Shown here: positions 36,166 to 48,466 of the stretch, piece by piece
How the letters are laid out: every line of letters starts with the position of its first letter
Numbering within the stretch: position 1 is the stretch's first letter
The notes under the pieces: model-generated
What the model saw: the letters and a program-made list of their open reading frames with translations, nothing else
What the model was told of the DNA's origin: nothing
Databases searched by the model: none
Origin: Poecilobothrus nobilitatus
Lineage: Eukaryota > Arthropoda > Insecta > Diptera > Dolichopodidae
DNA length: 64,000 nt
Direction of reading: 5' to 3'
Assembly: GCA_947095535.1 (NCBI GenBank)
Contig: OX352774.1
Coordinates: forward strand, 69,378,416-69,442,415
Position numbers and translations under genes: made by a program

Positions 36166-38417
36166 AAACAAATCGCCCCTGCTACCAAAATATAATGTAT
36201 ACATTTATAATAGTATTCGACCTATAATTGCCTTAGTATAGCTGATGGTTTTATAATATTATCCTATATTACATTATCCTATTACTTTTGTAATATTAAT
36301 ATAAATAAATAATTCTAAATATAAACATATCGAATAAATATAATAAAAGAATCCTTAAAAATTAAAAAAGAAATAGGCATTTTTAAGTATAGAATTCGTT
36401 TTAGGTTTCTTAATCAGAATCATTTTTTAAACTCTATTAAAAAGGATACAAAAAGGAAAAGTAAAACAAAAACATCTTTCATGGAGACCATTTTTATATC
36501 AAAGGTATTGATAATAAGTGCACTATTGATGCTGTGGCCTATGGTCTATGAATCCCTTTTTTAAGCAAAAAAAAAAAAAAAAATTATTGTACAATGTATA
36601 TAGGTATAGGTATACCTAATACTGGGTATTATAAAAGATACATATAAAAATAAAATTCGCAATTTCAAAAATTGTATGCTCTTTTATTTGTATCGAAAAA
36701 AACAATAGATTTGTTATCATGTTTTATATGATACATTCATACCACCTCTAATTTAAGAAATATACCAAATTAGAGAACAATGCGTCAAAGAGACTTTTTT
36801 AAAGCAAATAAATGCATTCTACTTGGCAGAATTGAGTAAAAGTCTTCGATATCTAGAGTAAATAATAATAGTATAAAATGAAATATAAAACTTTTTTCGT
36901 GGAAATAAAATTAGGTAAATATTTTCTAGAAAGTAAATTGCAAAAAAGTGGAAAAAAAAATATTCAACTTTTACATTGCATTTCTATAACCAAACGTACG
37001 CATTCTTTTGTCAATGTATGAAAAATGTATAGAAAAACTATTTATAGGACAAAGGTTTAAATTACTTCTATTTATATCCTTTTAACAATCTTTTAAATCT
37101 GTTAAAATTTTTTAACAGTTTCTTACCTAAGTTTTTCTATTTTTTAATACGATTATTGTACTGTGGTGAATATAATATTGAAAATTTAGAGGATAATAAA
37201 TTCACTGTACATATATCTCTTTAAGTTGAATTTTCAAAATCTCTTTTTGGATAGAGGATAGAGATTGAAGAATAATATTAGCATTGTTTATAACAGTGTT
37301 TTTGGATGGATACAATATTTTATGTTCTGTGAGTCTGTGAAATAGGTGTTCACTGTTCAGTTCAATTTTGTATACTTTTATTTATATTTTATGTTTATGT
37401 TAGTTGAGATTTAAATCAAATCAATACAAATTATTTAGTCTACAATTTTTGTATAATGTCAAATGTGTTGAATTTTCTCTAAAAATTCTGAAGAAAAAAT
37501 GAGAGAAAACATATGGATTTAACTCACGTTGTTTTGATTACATTACATTATAGTATGTTATATTTTTAAAGAGGTAGGTAAACTGTAGACTACTAGAGTA
37601 GAGACTTAGACAGATGTTTTATAATGAAAAAAAAAGGGGAAATAAGATTGTTGAATACAAAATAATATTATGTTTGTATAAACACATACACAATAATATA
37701 TTAAAAAAATAATGATTTTAAGGCGTGGTTTAAATTTGTCTGATTTTTGATTAAATAGAGTATTTGTGAAAATGTAAGTTTGTTTTGTTTTTATTGTTGG
37801 GTAGATATGTAAAAAGTATATAATATTTAAGTAAACATGTACATAGCTATAAATATTGTTGTTTGTATATAATTTTTACTACATACTTTTAAAAATTATT
37901 TTAATGGTTTTTTTTTTTTTTAATTTTGTCATTTAAATAATAAATAAAAAAAAAAGAAGATAATAATTAAATGTTTTTTTTTTTTTTTAAATATTTTAAT
38001 GAATTTCATTTTCATAAATATTTTTAAATAGTTTTTAGAGAATTTTTTGTTAATTATTATTTTATTACAATGTAATATACCTAAAAATTACTTTTTAATA
38101 TGTAAGTATATACATACATACACAGATAAACATATAGGTACTATGTGATAGAGGTCATCAAAAAAAATTATTTAATAGGTTTTAATTATTAAAAACTGCA
38201 TATATTAAATTAAATTTTGGTATATTAAATTAAATTACCATTTAACAAATTGAATTCAGGGCAGTGGTGTGAGTGGGACCATAACATACATTCATAATTT
38301 GTATTCCTATTATTGTAATTGTTCATATTCAATTTTTTTCAAGTAAAATAGAAAAATTATTTTCTGTTTTTTATTGTTTTTTAATTTCTGTGAACTAAAT
38401 GTACATATATCTACATA
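36166..38417. other. Non-coding AT-rich DNA
   Basis: No supported gene. A 27-codon frame at 36481 (METIFISKVLIISALLML...) has a hydrophobic stretch but no splice context or upstream continuation. Confidence 0.45.
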
Positions 38418-38419
38418 TA

Positions 38420-38903
38420 GGGAAGAGCTGCCAAAAACGTACTAGGTACTTAAAACATTTTTACGTTATATTATTATACGGGATAATTTGGAATGATTTT
38501 TAATATATTTTCTACATATAGATGTCATATGCAATATTTTCCTTCGTATTTAATAGTTTTAACACTATAAAACGTATGTTTTCAGTAATTTTTTACAACC
38601 CTCCAAATGGTGCCATTTACGAAACCGGTTTCTTAAATCATACTATACTCTATTCCCAAAATCGTACTTAAAGAAATTTTAAAATTGTTATCTGTTTTGA
38701 AATGTAGTTAGAATGTACCTACTAGTCATCGTAAGTACAATTTGAAAATTTTACAGTGGTATGATTAAGGCAACCTTCCAATGTTTTATTAAAATTAATA
38801 TAAAGTAAAAAATATTTGAAAAATATTTATACAAATACATTTAAATATAAAATAAATTAAAAAGTACGATTTGTGCACCAGTACGATTCAGGAAACTCTC
38901 CCC
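38420..38903. mobile_element. TA-flanked MITE-like element
   Basis: The left end GGGAAGAGCTGCCAAAAACG and the right end (reverse complement GGGGAGAGTTTCCTGAATCG) match imperfectly and extend to an AACGTACT / AATCGTACT word. TA flanks both sides (38418-38419, 38904-38905). The 484-bp interior repeats CGTACT words and encodes nothing. Fits a Tc1/mariner-derived MITE. Confidence 0.6.
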
Positions 38904-39428
38904 TATATATGTACATAAAGAAGAACATATTTTAAATAAAAAAAATTTAAAATATTAATTTTTAACTGTATATAAGTATATGACATATATATATAAATAT
39001 GTATGCATGTATATAAATATGTATGTCTACTTATATTTATATTAAAATTTTTCTTATTAAAAAGTTTACCAATAGTTTATAGTATAGGACTAGAGTAGGA
39101 CTACATGTACTTATGTAGTAGGAATACCTATTAAATTTATTAAACTTTTTTGATTTGATGAAATATTTTAAGTGATAAAAAATTTTGTTCGAAAAATAAC
39201 AGTTTCTAATAATAAAACTTTTTAACAAACCAATACTAGAAAATAGTTATGGGATTAATTTTATTATAGTACATATATCTAAAATTTCAACTTTTATTTG
39301 TATATAATAAGTTTGAAAAATTAAAATTCTCTCGATACCCTGATGGTCTACATCCGAATGAAAAAGTCCTATATTTTAATTATATAATACTTAACGATCA
39401 ATATATATAAAACTATTCTCGTTCTCGA

Positions 39429-39606
39429 TTTTTTTTTTGTTTTATATCCCTGCCACATAAATGTGACAAGGAAATTACACAGCCTTTCCTTTTCAAACCG
39501 ATCTGTAAATGTCGCAAGTGGAATTATTCTTAGGATGTGTGTGGGATTCGAACCCATACTACCTCAAAGTTTACAGCGTATTTTATACTAGACCACTGAG
39601 GCCCCC
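39429..39606 (-). mobile_element. tRNA-derived SINE, copy 4
   Basis: On the minus strand: GGGGGCCTCAGTGGTCTAGT head, then B box GGTTCGAATCC (39544-39554), GACATTTACAG, GGAAAGGCTGTGTAATTTCC and poly-A. A deletion of about 14 bases just after the A box removes the GGTAAGAGC block, so pol III promoter spacing is altered. Confidence 0.87.
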
Positions 39607-39956
39607 ACTGTCAGGAATGTATTTTTTTTTATAAAATTAAATCCAATTGTTATTTTCCATCGCAAAAATATTATATGAAAATAGTAATCGTTGATTTTTG
39701 GTCGATTTTCATTTATTTGTTCCGGGAATAATTTCTGGGTATGTTTTGCCAAAATAGTATTTCTACCTCTATTTAAATTTCTTTTGAAAAATTTATCAAA
39801 AGGGTTGTTTTAATTAAACTAAAAAATTGAAAGAGTTACCTATAACTTAATTTAAAAAAAAAATTTAATTAATTTAAAAAAGAGAGATAACAGCACTTCG
39901 CAAAGAAATCAACTCTCACAGAAACTTGTATGGCTTGTATCTAGAAATAATATACA

Positions 39957-40340
39957 GAAACTATAAGTCTTTGTAAATAAATACTTGAGAATAATATGTC
40001 GCATATTCTGGCCAAAGTGAATAATGAACGAAGAGTTTTGGGTAATGACGAGGCAAGAGCCGATATGGGTCCAAATAAGAAAGAAGAAATGGAAATGGAT
40101 TGGTCACATTCTAAGGCGCCCAACAACATCAGTGAAAATCAAGTTCTAGAATGAAACCTCCAAGGTAGAAGAAATCATGGAAGGCCAAAAGCAACCTGGA
40201 GAAGAACTGTGTAAAAAGAAAGTGACCTATCTAGAAAAACATGGTCGAAAATAAAAATATTAGCGCAAAACAGAGATAATTGGAGAGGCTATGTGGAAGC
40301 CCAATGTTCCCTAGGAGAATAATAAGGAGAAAAAAAAATA
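39957..40340 (+). pseudogene. LINE 3' fragment with KWKWIGHILRRP motif
   Basis: Translation in shifting frames gives the end of another LINE ORF. A LRIICRIFWPK segment (frame broken by TGA) is followed by IRKKKWKWIGHILRRP, a frameshift, NNISENQVLE, a TGA where Trp is expected, NLQGRRNHGRPKATWRRTV, a stop, and LAQNRDNWRGYVEAQCSLGE before TAA 40320-40322. The W-x-GHxLR / GRPxxTWRR / LAxxRxxW pattern is characteristic of the C-terminus of RTE/I-group non-LTR elements. At least three disruptions show it is a dead copy. Confidence 0.8.
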
Positions 40341-41600
40341 TATATTACATTACATTAAGATATGTTGCATGTCAGAAATTGGATGTACTTACTTATTAAG
40401 CAAATGTATATAAAAAGTAGTCACTTGGTGTAGACTTTTGAGGTGTTCATTTGTAAGAACGAAGCATTCACTGATCCACATTCCATTCACTGATCCGCGT
40501 TTCCATTCCATCCAACATTTTTTCCTCGTAGTTTGTTTACAGCTGGTTTAATTATCGTACCATTTGCCATTTGGTGAAAATATTTAATATGAGTACACAC
40601 GTTTAATGTATAATGTAAATCTAAATTAAATGAACATACTCGTATGAACACACTTTCTATATTTTTCCGAATAAGTTCCGCATTCTTTCTACAGTAGGTA
40701 TTGTTTAAAAATACTATGTTTTAATATATGAGGTGTTTCCTAATAGATTTATAAAAGAAATAGTCGTATGTTATAATTTCATTGTAAGATAAAAAAAATA
40801 TTTCTAAAAGAAGAGGAGGGATAGTTTTGAATTAATTTTTTTTAAAGATTACAAGTAAAAAATAAAATTTCTAAATATTCTTCAAAAATTTATCATTGCG
40901 TAAACTTTATTGAAAATGATAAAAGCAAAAGATAAAATTTATGACAACATAAGTATTAAAGCTAAATTGTGAAAAATTTTAAAAATATTATAATATTAAT
41001 GGAATATTAATGATGAAAAAAGTTCTTTACTCAAAAAGCTACACTTACCATCATTTTTGATTATAATACTTGACGTAATTTAACCATAGGTATAATTTTA
41101 GGTAATTCAAAGTTATAAGTGAGTATTAATACATATTGCATATATTATACAAACCACCAGAATCACTTGACGTCATATTAAAAGCTCAAAGTATCGAAAC
41201 CTATTTATTATTTTTCTATATATAATATTTTCGTTTTTATTTTTTTGTTTTTGTTTTGTTATGCGTGGTTAATGGTCATGAAAATTTATTTTGAAATTAT
41301 CAATAAAAAAAAAATCAACAACATTCATTTATAATTAAATTAATTTTCTACAGGTAAATGATTTTATATAGAAAATGGTTATTTTGAACAATCATGTTAA
41401 AGAATTGGTATAGTTATGCAATCATTATATGTATGTGGGTTATATATAATATGGTGAGTTGCACAATTTTGTAACAAATTAAAATGGGAAAAATAATTTT
41501 TGAACCACATCATAATATGTATGAATTGTTATGATTTTGAAGTGTAATCCATTTTACTTTATTAAGTAACTTATCTGTAATTACCTTATTAATATTTTAG

Positions 41601-41938
41601 GTAGGTAGGTAGGTATGGTGGTGACCTTCACGATGCTGCTTGAAGGCCTCAATTAGCACTAGATTGCGCCATTTTGATACCACAGCACTCATGTGATCCG
41701 TGTTTTTAGATTGTTTGCGGTTTTATATCCAACCCGAGCGGTTTAGATACAAGATCAGTTCTTTGATTTTGTGTTTAGAAAGCTCGCTGAGGTTGTGGAA
41801 GAATGGCTTGCCGAGGGAGAGACGTCTGGCTCCAGCTAGGGCCAGACATTTGCAAAGAAAGTGTTCTAGATTTTCACTTTCGTTTGCTTCTTTGCAGCTC
41901 CTGCATGAGGTGTTGTGTGGGAGTCCTAATTATTAATA
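41601..41938 (-). pseudogene. LINE 3' fragment with Cys-His zinc motif and (ACCT)n tail
   Basis: On the minus strand an uninterrupted stretch encodes CRSCKEANESENLEHFLCKC, then LALAGARRLSLGKPFF and a helix ending LNRSGWI, with stop TAA at 41725-41723. The C-x2-C-x11-H-x3-C spacing with downstream LG is the C-terminal zinc-binding element of R1/LOA/Jockey-type elements. The 3' UTR contains GTGGTATCAAAATGGCGCAA and ends in (ACCT)n, seen as (AGGT)n at 41601-41616 on the plus strand. RT and RNase H parts are missing. Well preserved, so probably fairly young. Confidence 0.8.
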
Positions 41939-42439
41939 TTTTACTCGAAGTAAGTTTTAATTTTAAATTTTTAATTAAATGCAAATGGCTAAGTTTAGGT
42001 CTGCCTTTCAATAGAAAAGTTTTTCTTGAATTATTATTAAATTTAATATAAATTTAACGAATCATAATATTTCCGATATTTTCAATTAATAATAATATAT
42101 GATTTGTTGAAAAATTTGACTTGGTTTTGTTTGTGTAAAATATGGGTATCAAATGGTACTCAATCAGTAGGGGTTAGTACAATTTTGTACCATCCGGGAT
42201 GTTAGGTGATACAAATATATGTACCAACCGTCCTATGAAATATATAATAAAATATTTGTATTCTTATTTTACATATTAAAAAATTAAATATTCTTTTTTT
42301 ATTCAAAACGAGTAAAAATGGTATGACTAGGTGACACAGTCCTGAATACAGCTTGACTTACACAAATAAGTCATACTGTTACCAGCCAGACCTTATTAAG
42401 TATCAAGATATATTTATGCATACTTTGCTGTTATGTATT

Positions 42440-42745
42440 GCAGTTACTTGAACATGATGCTCTAGACTAACAAAAATTTTGCAGAAGTTATTGGTTTAAG
42501 ACCTTACTTATATCCATAAAATTTTAGATACCTAGCTTCAATAGACACTGAGTTATAAGAATAAGTTAGTTATATAAGAAATGACATGTTGTATGACAGC
42601 TGCCGAAACCTGTTCTATTAGAATTAGACCAATCAAATTTTGCAGAAGTATAGTTAGCATATGATTTGACTTCGCTTCACTAAATTGCAGACGGCAAGCT
42701 TCAATAGACACTGAGTTATTTTCATAGAAAAAAAGTGTTTGTGAA
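42440..42745 (+). mobile_element. Dispersed modular element, partial copy D
   Basis: Two modules of the ATACCCGTATGAAC family: TACCTAGCTTCAATAGACAC and then GTATGACAGCTGCC, CAAATTTTGCAGAAG and AAGCTTCAATAGACACTGAG. Both terminal hairpins are lost. Confidence 0.6.
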
Positions 42746-44420
42746 CTATACACACGTGTAGATAGTAAAATTTTAAAATTTCTAGAGTTGATGATTTTTA
42801 CGGTATATGGTATCATATTTGGTAAGTCCAATAACCACTGGTAATGGTTTTAAACGAACGTTTTATCATTCAGATATAATCATCACTAATATTGAACAAG
42901 AATGTTTTTATATGGTTTTTATCTTTTTCATCTTTGTTATCACAATTCTCTTAATTTTTTTCGACACTATCTTCATCATCAGTATAATATTTTTAATTTC
43001 TTTTACTACAAATTGTAGTAAATTAGCCTAAATACCGTTTAGTTTAAATTAAAAGCAATTTATAGGTACATGTTTTATCAGTTTTAGAAATGTTTAAATT
43101 GTGAATGTTTAAATGTTAAAAGATATTCAAAGGTATAGGGTGTCTAAAAAAAAAAAAGTAAAAAAAAAACATTGTGGTTTTTATTTAAATTAAAAAAAAT
43201 ATATTCATATAACGGTACACTTTTTATGATGTCATTAACTTCCCTTTTTTTGTTCTTTTCAAAATGGTTCTAATAATTTTTATATCTATAGTATAGGTTT
43301 TTACTTTTTTAACTTTTTTAAGTTATTAAAATAAATGAGTGATGTAAGCACCTTCAAATTTAAGAATTTACTTACTTTAAGTAAGTTGCCCCCGTACATT
43401 TTTCAAGAAGTTTTTGAAGCGTTTAGTGTCCCCATCGCTTAGGTGAATCTATATAACATTTCATCACGTGATCTAAGTTATCTCTCAGTAAACTTTGAAA
43501 AAGATTAAACAATGTACCTAAAGCAAAGTATACCCTAAATAATTTTATATTGCTTCAATCATAGCATTTTCATATAGCTAATATATGATTACTTATTTAC
43601 AAAAAGTAAAATGCTGTAATATTTACAAATGAAACACCATTAAAAATGTTATTTGAAATAATTCATGATGAAATGAAATAATATATTTCAATTCGCCAAT
43701 TATATTTGGCTCTTTAAAACACAAGTATATAGGTTAATAATGTGTGTTTTTTTTTTTAGTTCAGAGTTGAGTCAGAACTTTCAAAAAAAAAATTGTGTTT
43801 CTTTTTTAATTAACTCTGAATAATCAGAGTTTATCTTTTCGGTTTCTTTTTTCATTCAGAGTGCACTCAGACTATAATCTAAATGTTCGATACAGATATC
43901 ATAGAGCATTTGAATTTAAATGTGAAAAATTTTATTTTTTTATATAATTTTCTCTAAACTCTATTGTGTTTCAAAATTATTTCGGAGCGTTTAGAGATAA
44001 AATATTTTTAATCTGTTCAGAACGTACTATATGTACTCGATATCTATTCAGAGCACAAATCTGAACTAAAAAAGAAAAACACCCAATACCGACTAAATTT
44101 TTTATTATATATACAGGATGTCCCGAAAGTCGAAGAGCATGGAAAAAAAAAAAAGAAGATAGATGATAGGGGAGGTCGAAAGATAATATTTAGTTTTTAC
44201 GAAAGCGATAAAATGATAAAAATGATGAAAATATGGATTAAAGCTTATGATTTTAATAAGTTAGAAAATGTGATGAAAATCATTATGTTAATAATGGTTT
44301 TTTAGACAAAAATTACAGATATTTAAAAAAAAAACATTGAAAATATCAATATTTTTCGACTTTAATAGCTTATAACTATTTAACTATATTAATGATAGGA
44401 AAAACTTTTGATATTAGCTC
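42746..44420. other. Non-coding AT-rich DNA
   Basis: No gene. AACTCTGAATAATCAGAGTT-like and AGAGTGCACTC words around 43800-43870 give short palindromes, but no element ends can be drawn. Confidence 0.45.
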
Positions 44421-45725
44421 AAAAGATCATAGATAAAAGGTATCGATATTTAAAAGAATTTTCTACGTTTCTACAAATTTTCGTCGTTCTACAAATTTTC
44501 TACGTTCTTCATATAACTTCGTATCGCAAAGAGAACCTTTTTTCTTTAAAAAATCACTATGCTTTTTCATTTTTAATTAAATTTGGTCTAAAGTCCTAAT
44601 ACCATATTCATAGTATGTTTTTTACTCTGAGTTATTCTGAAAATATAACATGTCAATCTTAAAGAAGAGATCAAAGAGCTTTTTGGAAGAATTAAAAAAA
44701 TCGAAGAACTTTAATATTTATAACAAAGTTAAACTTTATTTTTTTAGGAACTAATTTAATGTAATTGCATATACTAACCAATTTCAGTTTTTGTAATAAA
44801 ATTCTGAATTTTTCCCTTATATTGTTGTTAAAACTTGCTAAACATTATTAACAAGGATTAAACTTGATCCCAATATTCAAAGCTCAATATATTTGCCAAT
44901 CTTTTACATTTAAAAAATACCGTTCTGTGGAAACGTTCCACTAAAATTAAAAAACAAAAAAAAAAAACTAATTAAAAAAACCTCCATTTTCAAGTCACCC
45001 TGAGTCTACGCTATGCTCCAAAGATATATAAAATATATATCACTTGAAAGATAATTTGAGCTATGTAACGGTTGTTTAACGAAATTGGTACTTTAAGTAT
45101 AGTTTAGCAGATATATTGTGTTAAATAAATTGAACAACAAAAAAATTTCACAGGGCTAACTGGAACTCCGTTGCCAAATAAAAGTAATGCGTAGTTATTT
45201 TTGTTTTCACTTTTTAGTGCAGTTTTAGTCGTAAAAGTTACAAAGCAATCGTACGGTTGACATTTTTGGAATTTTTTCCAAAAGTTTTATTCCTAGAGTT
45301 AAAATAGGTTTCGTAAATCTTTTAAGAATACGTACAGTAGATAAAAGATCATAGATAAAAGGTATCGATATCTAAAATAATTTTCTACGTTCTACAAATT
45401 TTCTTCGTTCTACAAATTTTCTACGTTCTGCATATAACATCGTATCACAAAGAGAACCTTTTTTCTTTAAAAAAATTACTTCGCTTTTTCATTTTCTAGC
45501 ATAAAATTTTTTATCATTTTAATTAAATTTGGTCTAAAGTCCTAATACCATATTCATAGCATGTTTTTTACGCTGAGTTATTCTGAAAGTATAACATGTC
45601 AATCTTAAAGAAGAGATCAAAGTGCTTTTTGGAAGAAAATAAAAAAATCGAAGAACTTTAATATTTATAACAAAGTTAAGCTTTATTTTTTTAGTAAAAA
45701 ATTCAATATAAATGCATATACTACC
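44421..45725. repeat. Repeat-element-repeat structure
   Basis: 44421-44780 and 45343-45725 are direct repeats, both starting AAAAGATCATAGATAAAAGG and ending GCATATACTA(A)CCA. They are alike apart from point changes and one insertion of about 22 bases in the right copy. Between them, 44781-45342 is a 5'-truncated copy of the TIR element at 35.3-36.07 kb, with its right TIR near 45232-45282 and the same ACGTACAGTAG right limit. No primer-binding site, protease or RT is visible. Confidence 0.72.
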
Positions 45726-47399
45726 ATTAAATTTATTCCTTCATTCTTTTAAAATCAAAAAAAAATAACTAACACTTAAGTTAAAGCAATAAATAATAAA
45801 TTAAAAAAAAAAAAATTAAATTGCTTTAACTTACATATGCTTGAGTTTTAAGGATTTTTTCAATTTGTCTTATTTATCTCACAGAAGATTTTCTGAAATT
45901 TTCTTATAAGTAAGTAAAACATGTTGAAAATTAAAATTAGGAATTGCCTATAAGCATATCAATACTACTTGCTTACTGAAGAGTTTCGGTACTATTGTAG
46001 AACGAAACATTTTCTAAATTTTAATTTTTAAAATATAATTAACACTTATTTTTTCTTTCGATAATTTGCATCTACCCTCTGAAATTAAAAACAAAAAAAT
46101 TTAAATCATTTATACAAATTAATTTCAATTAAAAGAAAAAATTTGCATTTTTATTAAGTCACTAATAGAGTGTAAAAGTTAATTTCAAAATTGAAGCTGT
46201 ATAAAATTTATGCATTAATATTTTATGTAAAAATTAAATATTTTAACAGTGTATTAATAATTGGTAGTACAGTATGTAAAAATTTTATAAGATAATTTAA
46301 AGATATACCATTTGTCAATAACATAAATTTTTTCACACCTTTTAATCACCTACGGGTATATTTTAAAACATTGCAGTTATGTAAATAAAACATGCTTTGT
46401 CCACACTTTTACTCATATTAATTTTTTTTTTTTTGTATTAAACATTTTTATTTTAATAATTTTTCTTATATTAATGAAATTTCTTATGGAGACTTCGATT
46501 ATTAACAAAACATGATTAAAAGTTATATTTTACACATAATTAGGTTTGTAGAATTTTTTAAAGAAAATTGCATAAACTTGTTTTTATTTTTATCTTATAC
46601 ACGTATCAGTTTGTTATTCATCAGATGACATAAAATTATTAATTAAAATAAGTCATTTAGCAGCAGGTAAGCTAAAATGAATAAAATGCAAAAAAAAAAT
46701 GTCAGATAAAAAATAAAAACTTTATTGATCTCTAAAAGATAAATCCAATACATATATGATAAAGGAATCCATTCAGACATTTTAGGTATAGACTTTCCGA
46801 TTAGCTAGACTCTTGAAATTTTGGACAACAGTTTGGTTTCAAGGGATAATTATTAATAATTTCAATAAAATTACATCAAAAAACGCCAGAGAAGTTAATG
46901 ATGCGGTCTGCATATTAATATAATATATGCGGTTTATCTCCTGAACGGTAAAAGGTAATTTTGTTTGATATTTAAAATTAAAGGTTGATAGGGATATTTG
47001 AAGGTATATTTGAAGCTTTTAACACCTAAACAAATTTTTATAATAAATTGCTAGCAAAATAACATTTTCTTCTATCAAAAATTAAAAAAAAATTATCATT
47101 TTTGATTTCAAAATGTTTTAGATCAAAAACTAACAAATATAGAGATTTAAATTAGTAAATTTAGAAAAGCTTCTTCCACCTCTTCTGCTTTTAAAAACAG
47201 TTTTTAGAATGTTATAATCTAGTTCGTAACAGAAGTTATGAGAATTATAATCAAAAGACGAAAATTGTACTTCAAATTCTCCAGCTCCAAAACTATTGGG
47301 CCCACAATCTAGCCTTTACACAAAATTTTGTCTTCACATTATTCACAGGGTGTGGTATACGTGAAGGCACTCATTAATGAATCATCCTGTATACAATTT
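45726..47399. other. Non-coding AT-rich DNA
   Basis: Nothing coding recognised. Bases 47340-47445 contain a fragment of the dispersed-element 3' region (TATCTAGCTCGAGACTCC) abutting the next copy. Confidence 0.45.
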
Positions 47400-47971
47400 A
47401 TCATATCTAGCTCGAGACTCCCTTAATGTGTTATAAACACACAACCAAATTTAACAGAAACTATTGCCATAAAATTTGATCATCTTTTACAATATCTTAG
47501 ATGGTTAGTTCCAAGATATGCAAGCTATCTGAACGTTTTAGGTTAGAGCAACTAAACTTCGTAGAAGTTATTTGTTATAAAACATGATCATTTTTTAATT
47601 TCTGATGTCTAAGTTTTATTAAGTACAAAGATATGAGAATATAAGTTATTCTTATAAAAAAAATAAGTTGTGTATCAGCTAGCTGATATTTAAGATGCCT
47701 AGCTTCAATAGACACTGAGTTGTTTGGCAGCTACTGGATCCCAACGTTTGTACTTGCTAAAGTTAAATAGTGCGAAAATAACAAAACTAACAAGAAAATT
47801 TCAGAGTTCTAGCTGCATCATTTTTTGAGTTATCGTGCAGACAGACTGATAGACATACATGGGTAAATCGATTTAGAATTCGATTCTGAGTAAGAATATA
47901 AATATACTGTGTTATATCTAACTCCGTTCCTTCAACTTGTAATCTTGGATAATGTTCATACGGGTATAAAA
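47400..47971 (+). mobile_element. Dispersed modular element, copy C
   Basis: Contains AACCAAATTTAACAGAAACT, then TAGCTTCAATAGACACTGAG, TTTTTTGAGTTATCGTGC, AGAATTCGATTCTGAG and the terminus GTTCATACGGGTATAAAAA (47953-47971). The 5' end is merged with a fragment of another copy at 47340-47445. No ORF. Confidence 0.65.
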
Positions 47972-48394
47972 ATGTCAAAACGATAACTTTTCACTCACAA
48001 AATATGCTAAAAAACTTATTTTTAATATTTAAAATAATGTGAAAATTTAGGACTGAAGATTATAGTACTTGGAAGATTATATGGCCTTGTAAACTTCATT
48101 TTGACAAAAATATAATAGGATTATCTAAAACTAGTTACAGATTTATATTCAATGGAAATTTAAATATAATTCTGGTTTGAAACCATTTTTAAATGCGCTT
48201 TTATTGTTAAGAGAATTAAGAAAGATGTTTTTGAAGCCTTTCATTTGCCCTCTTAAAGAACATTTTAAGAACCAGTTTTAGAAACATATTATTATATATT
48301 GTATCTTATTCATGTTATAAATAAATAAAAAGAATTTTGAGACCCATTCCGTTAGGGTGTAGTCATTATATATACCATTCAAATTAACTTGAAC

Positions 48395-48466
48395 TGGTTT
48401 TCAACTCAGGTCTTGAGACGTTTCAACTGAAACGCAGGTGACTTAAACAGTGTACCATTGGTCAAA
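48395..48466 (-). repeat. tRNA-like segment related to 21101-21172
   Basis: The minus strand reads CCAATGGTACACTGTTTAAG, then GCGTTTCAGTTGAAACG as a hairpin in anticodon-arm position, then GAGTTGAAAACC as a B-box-like motif (48396-48407). It shares the order and several words with 21101-21172. Decayed. Confidence 0.5.

Noticed and set aside
36481..36564. Short hydrophobic ORF METIFISKV...
   Set aside because: Twenty-seven codons, no context; chance is adequate.
39941..40129. Minus-strand open frame over the 40-kb LINE
   Set aside because: Shadow of the LINE coding strand, which carries the recognisable motifs.
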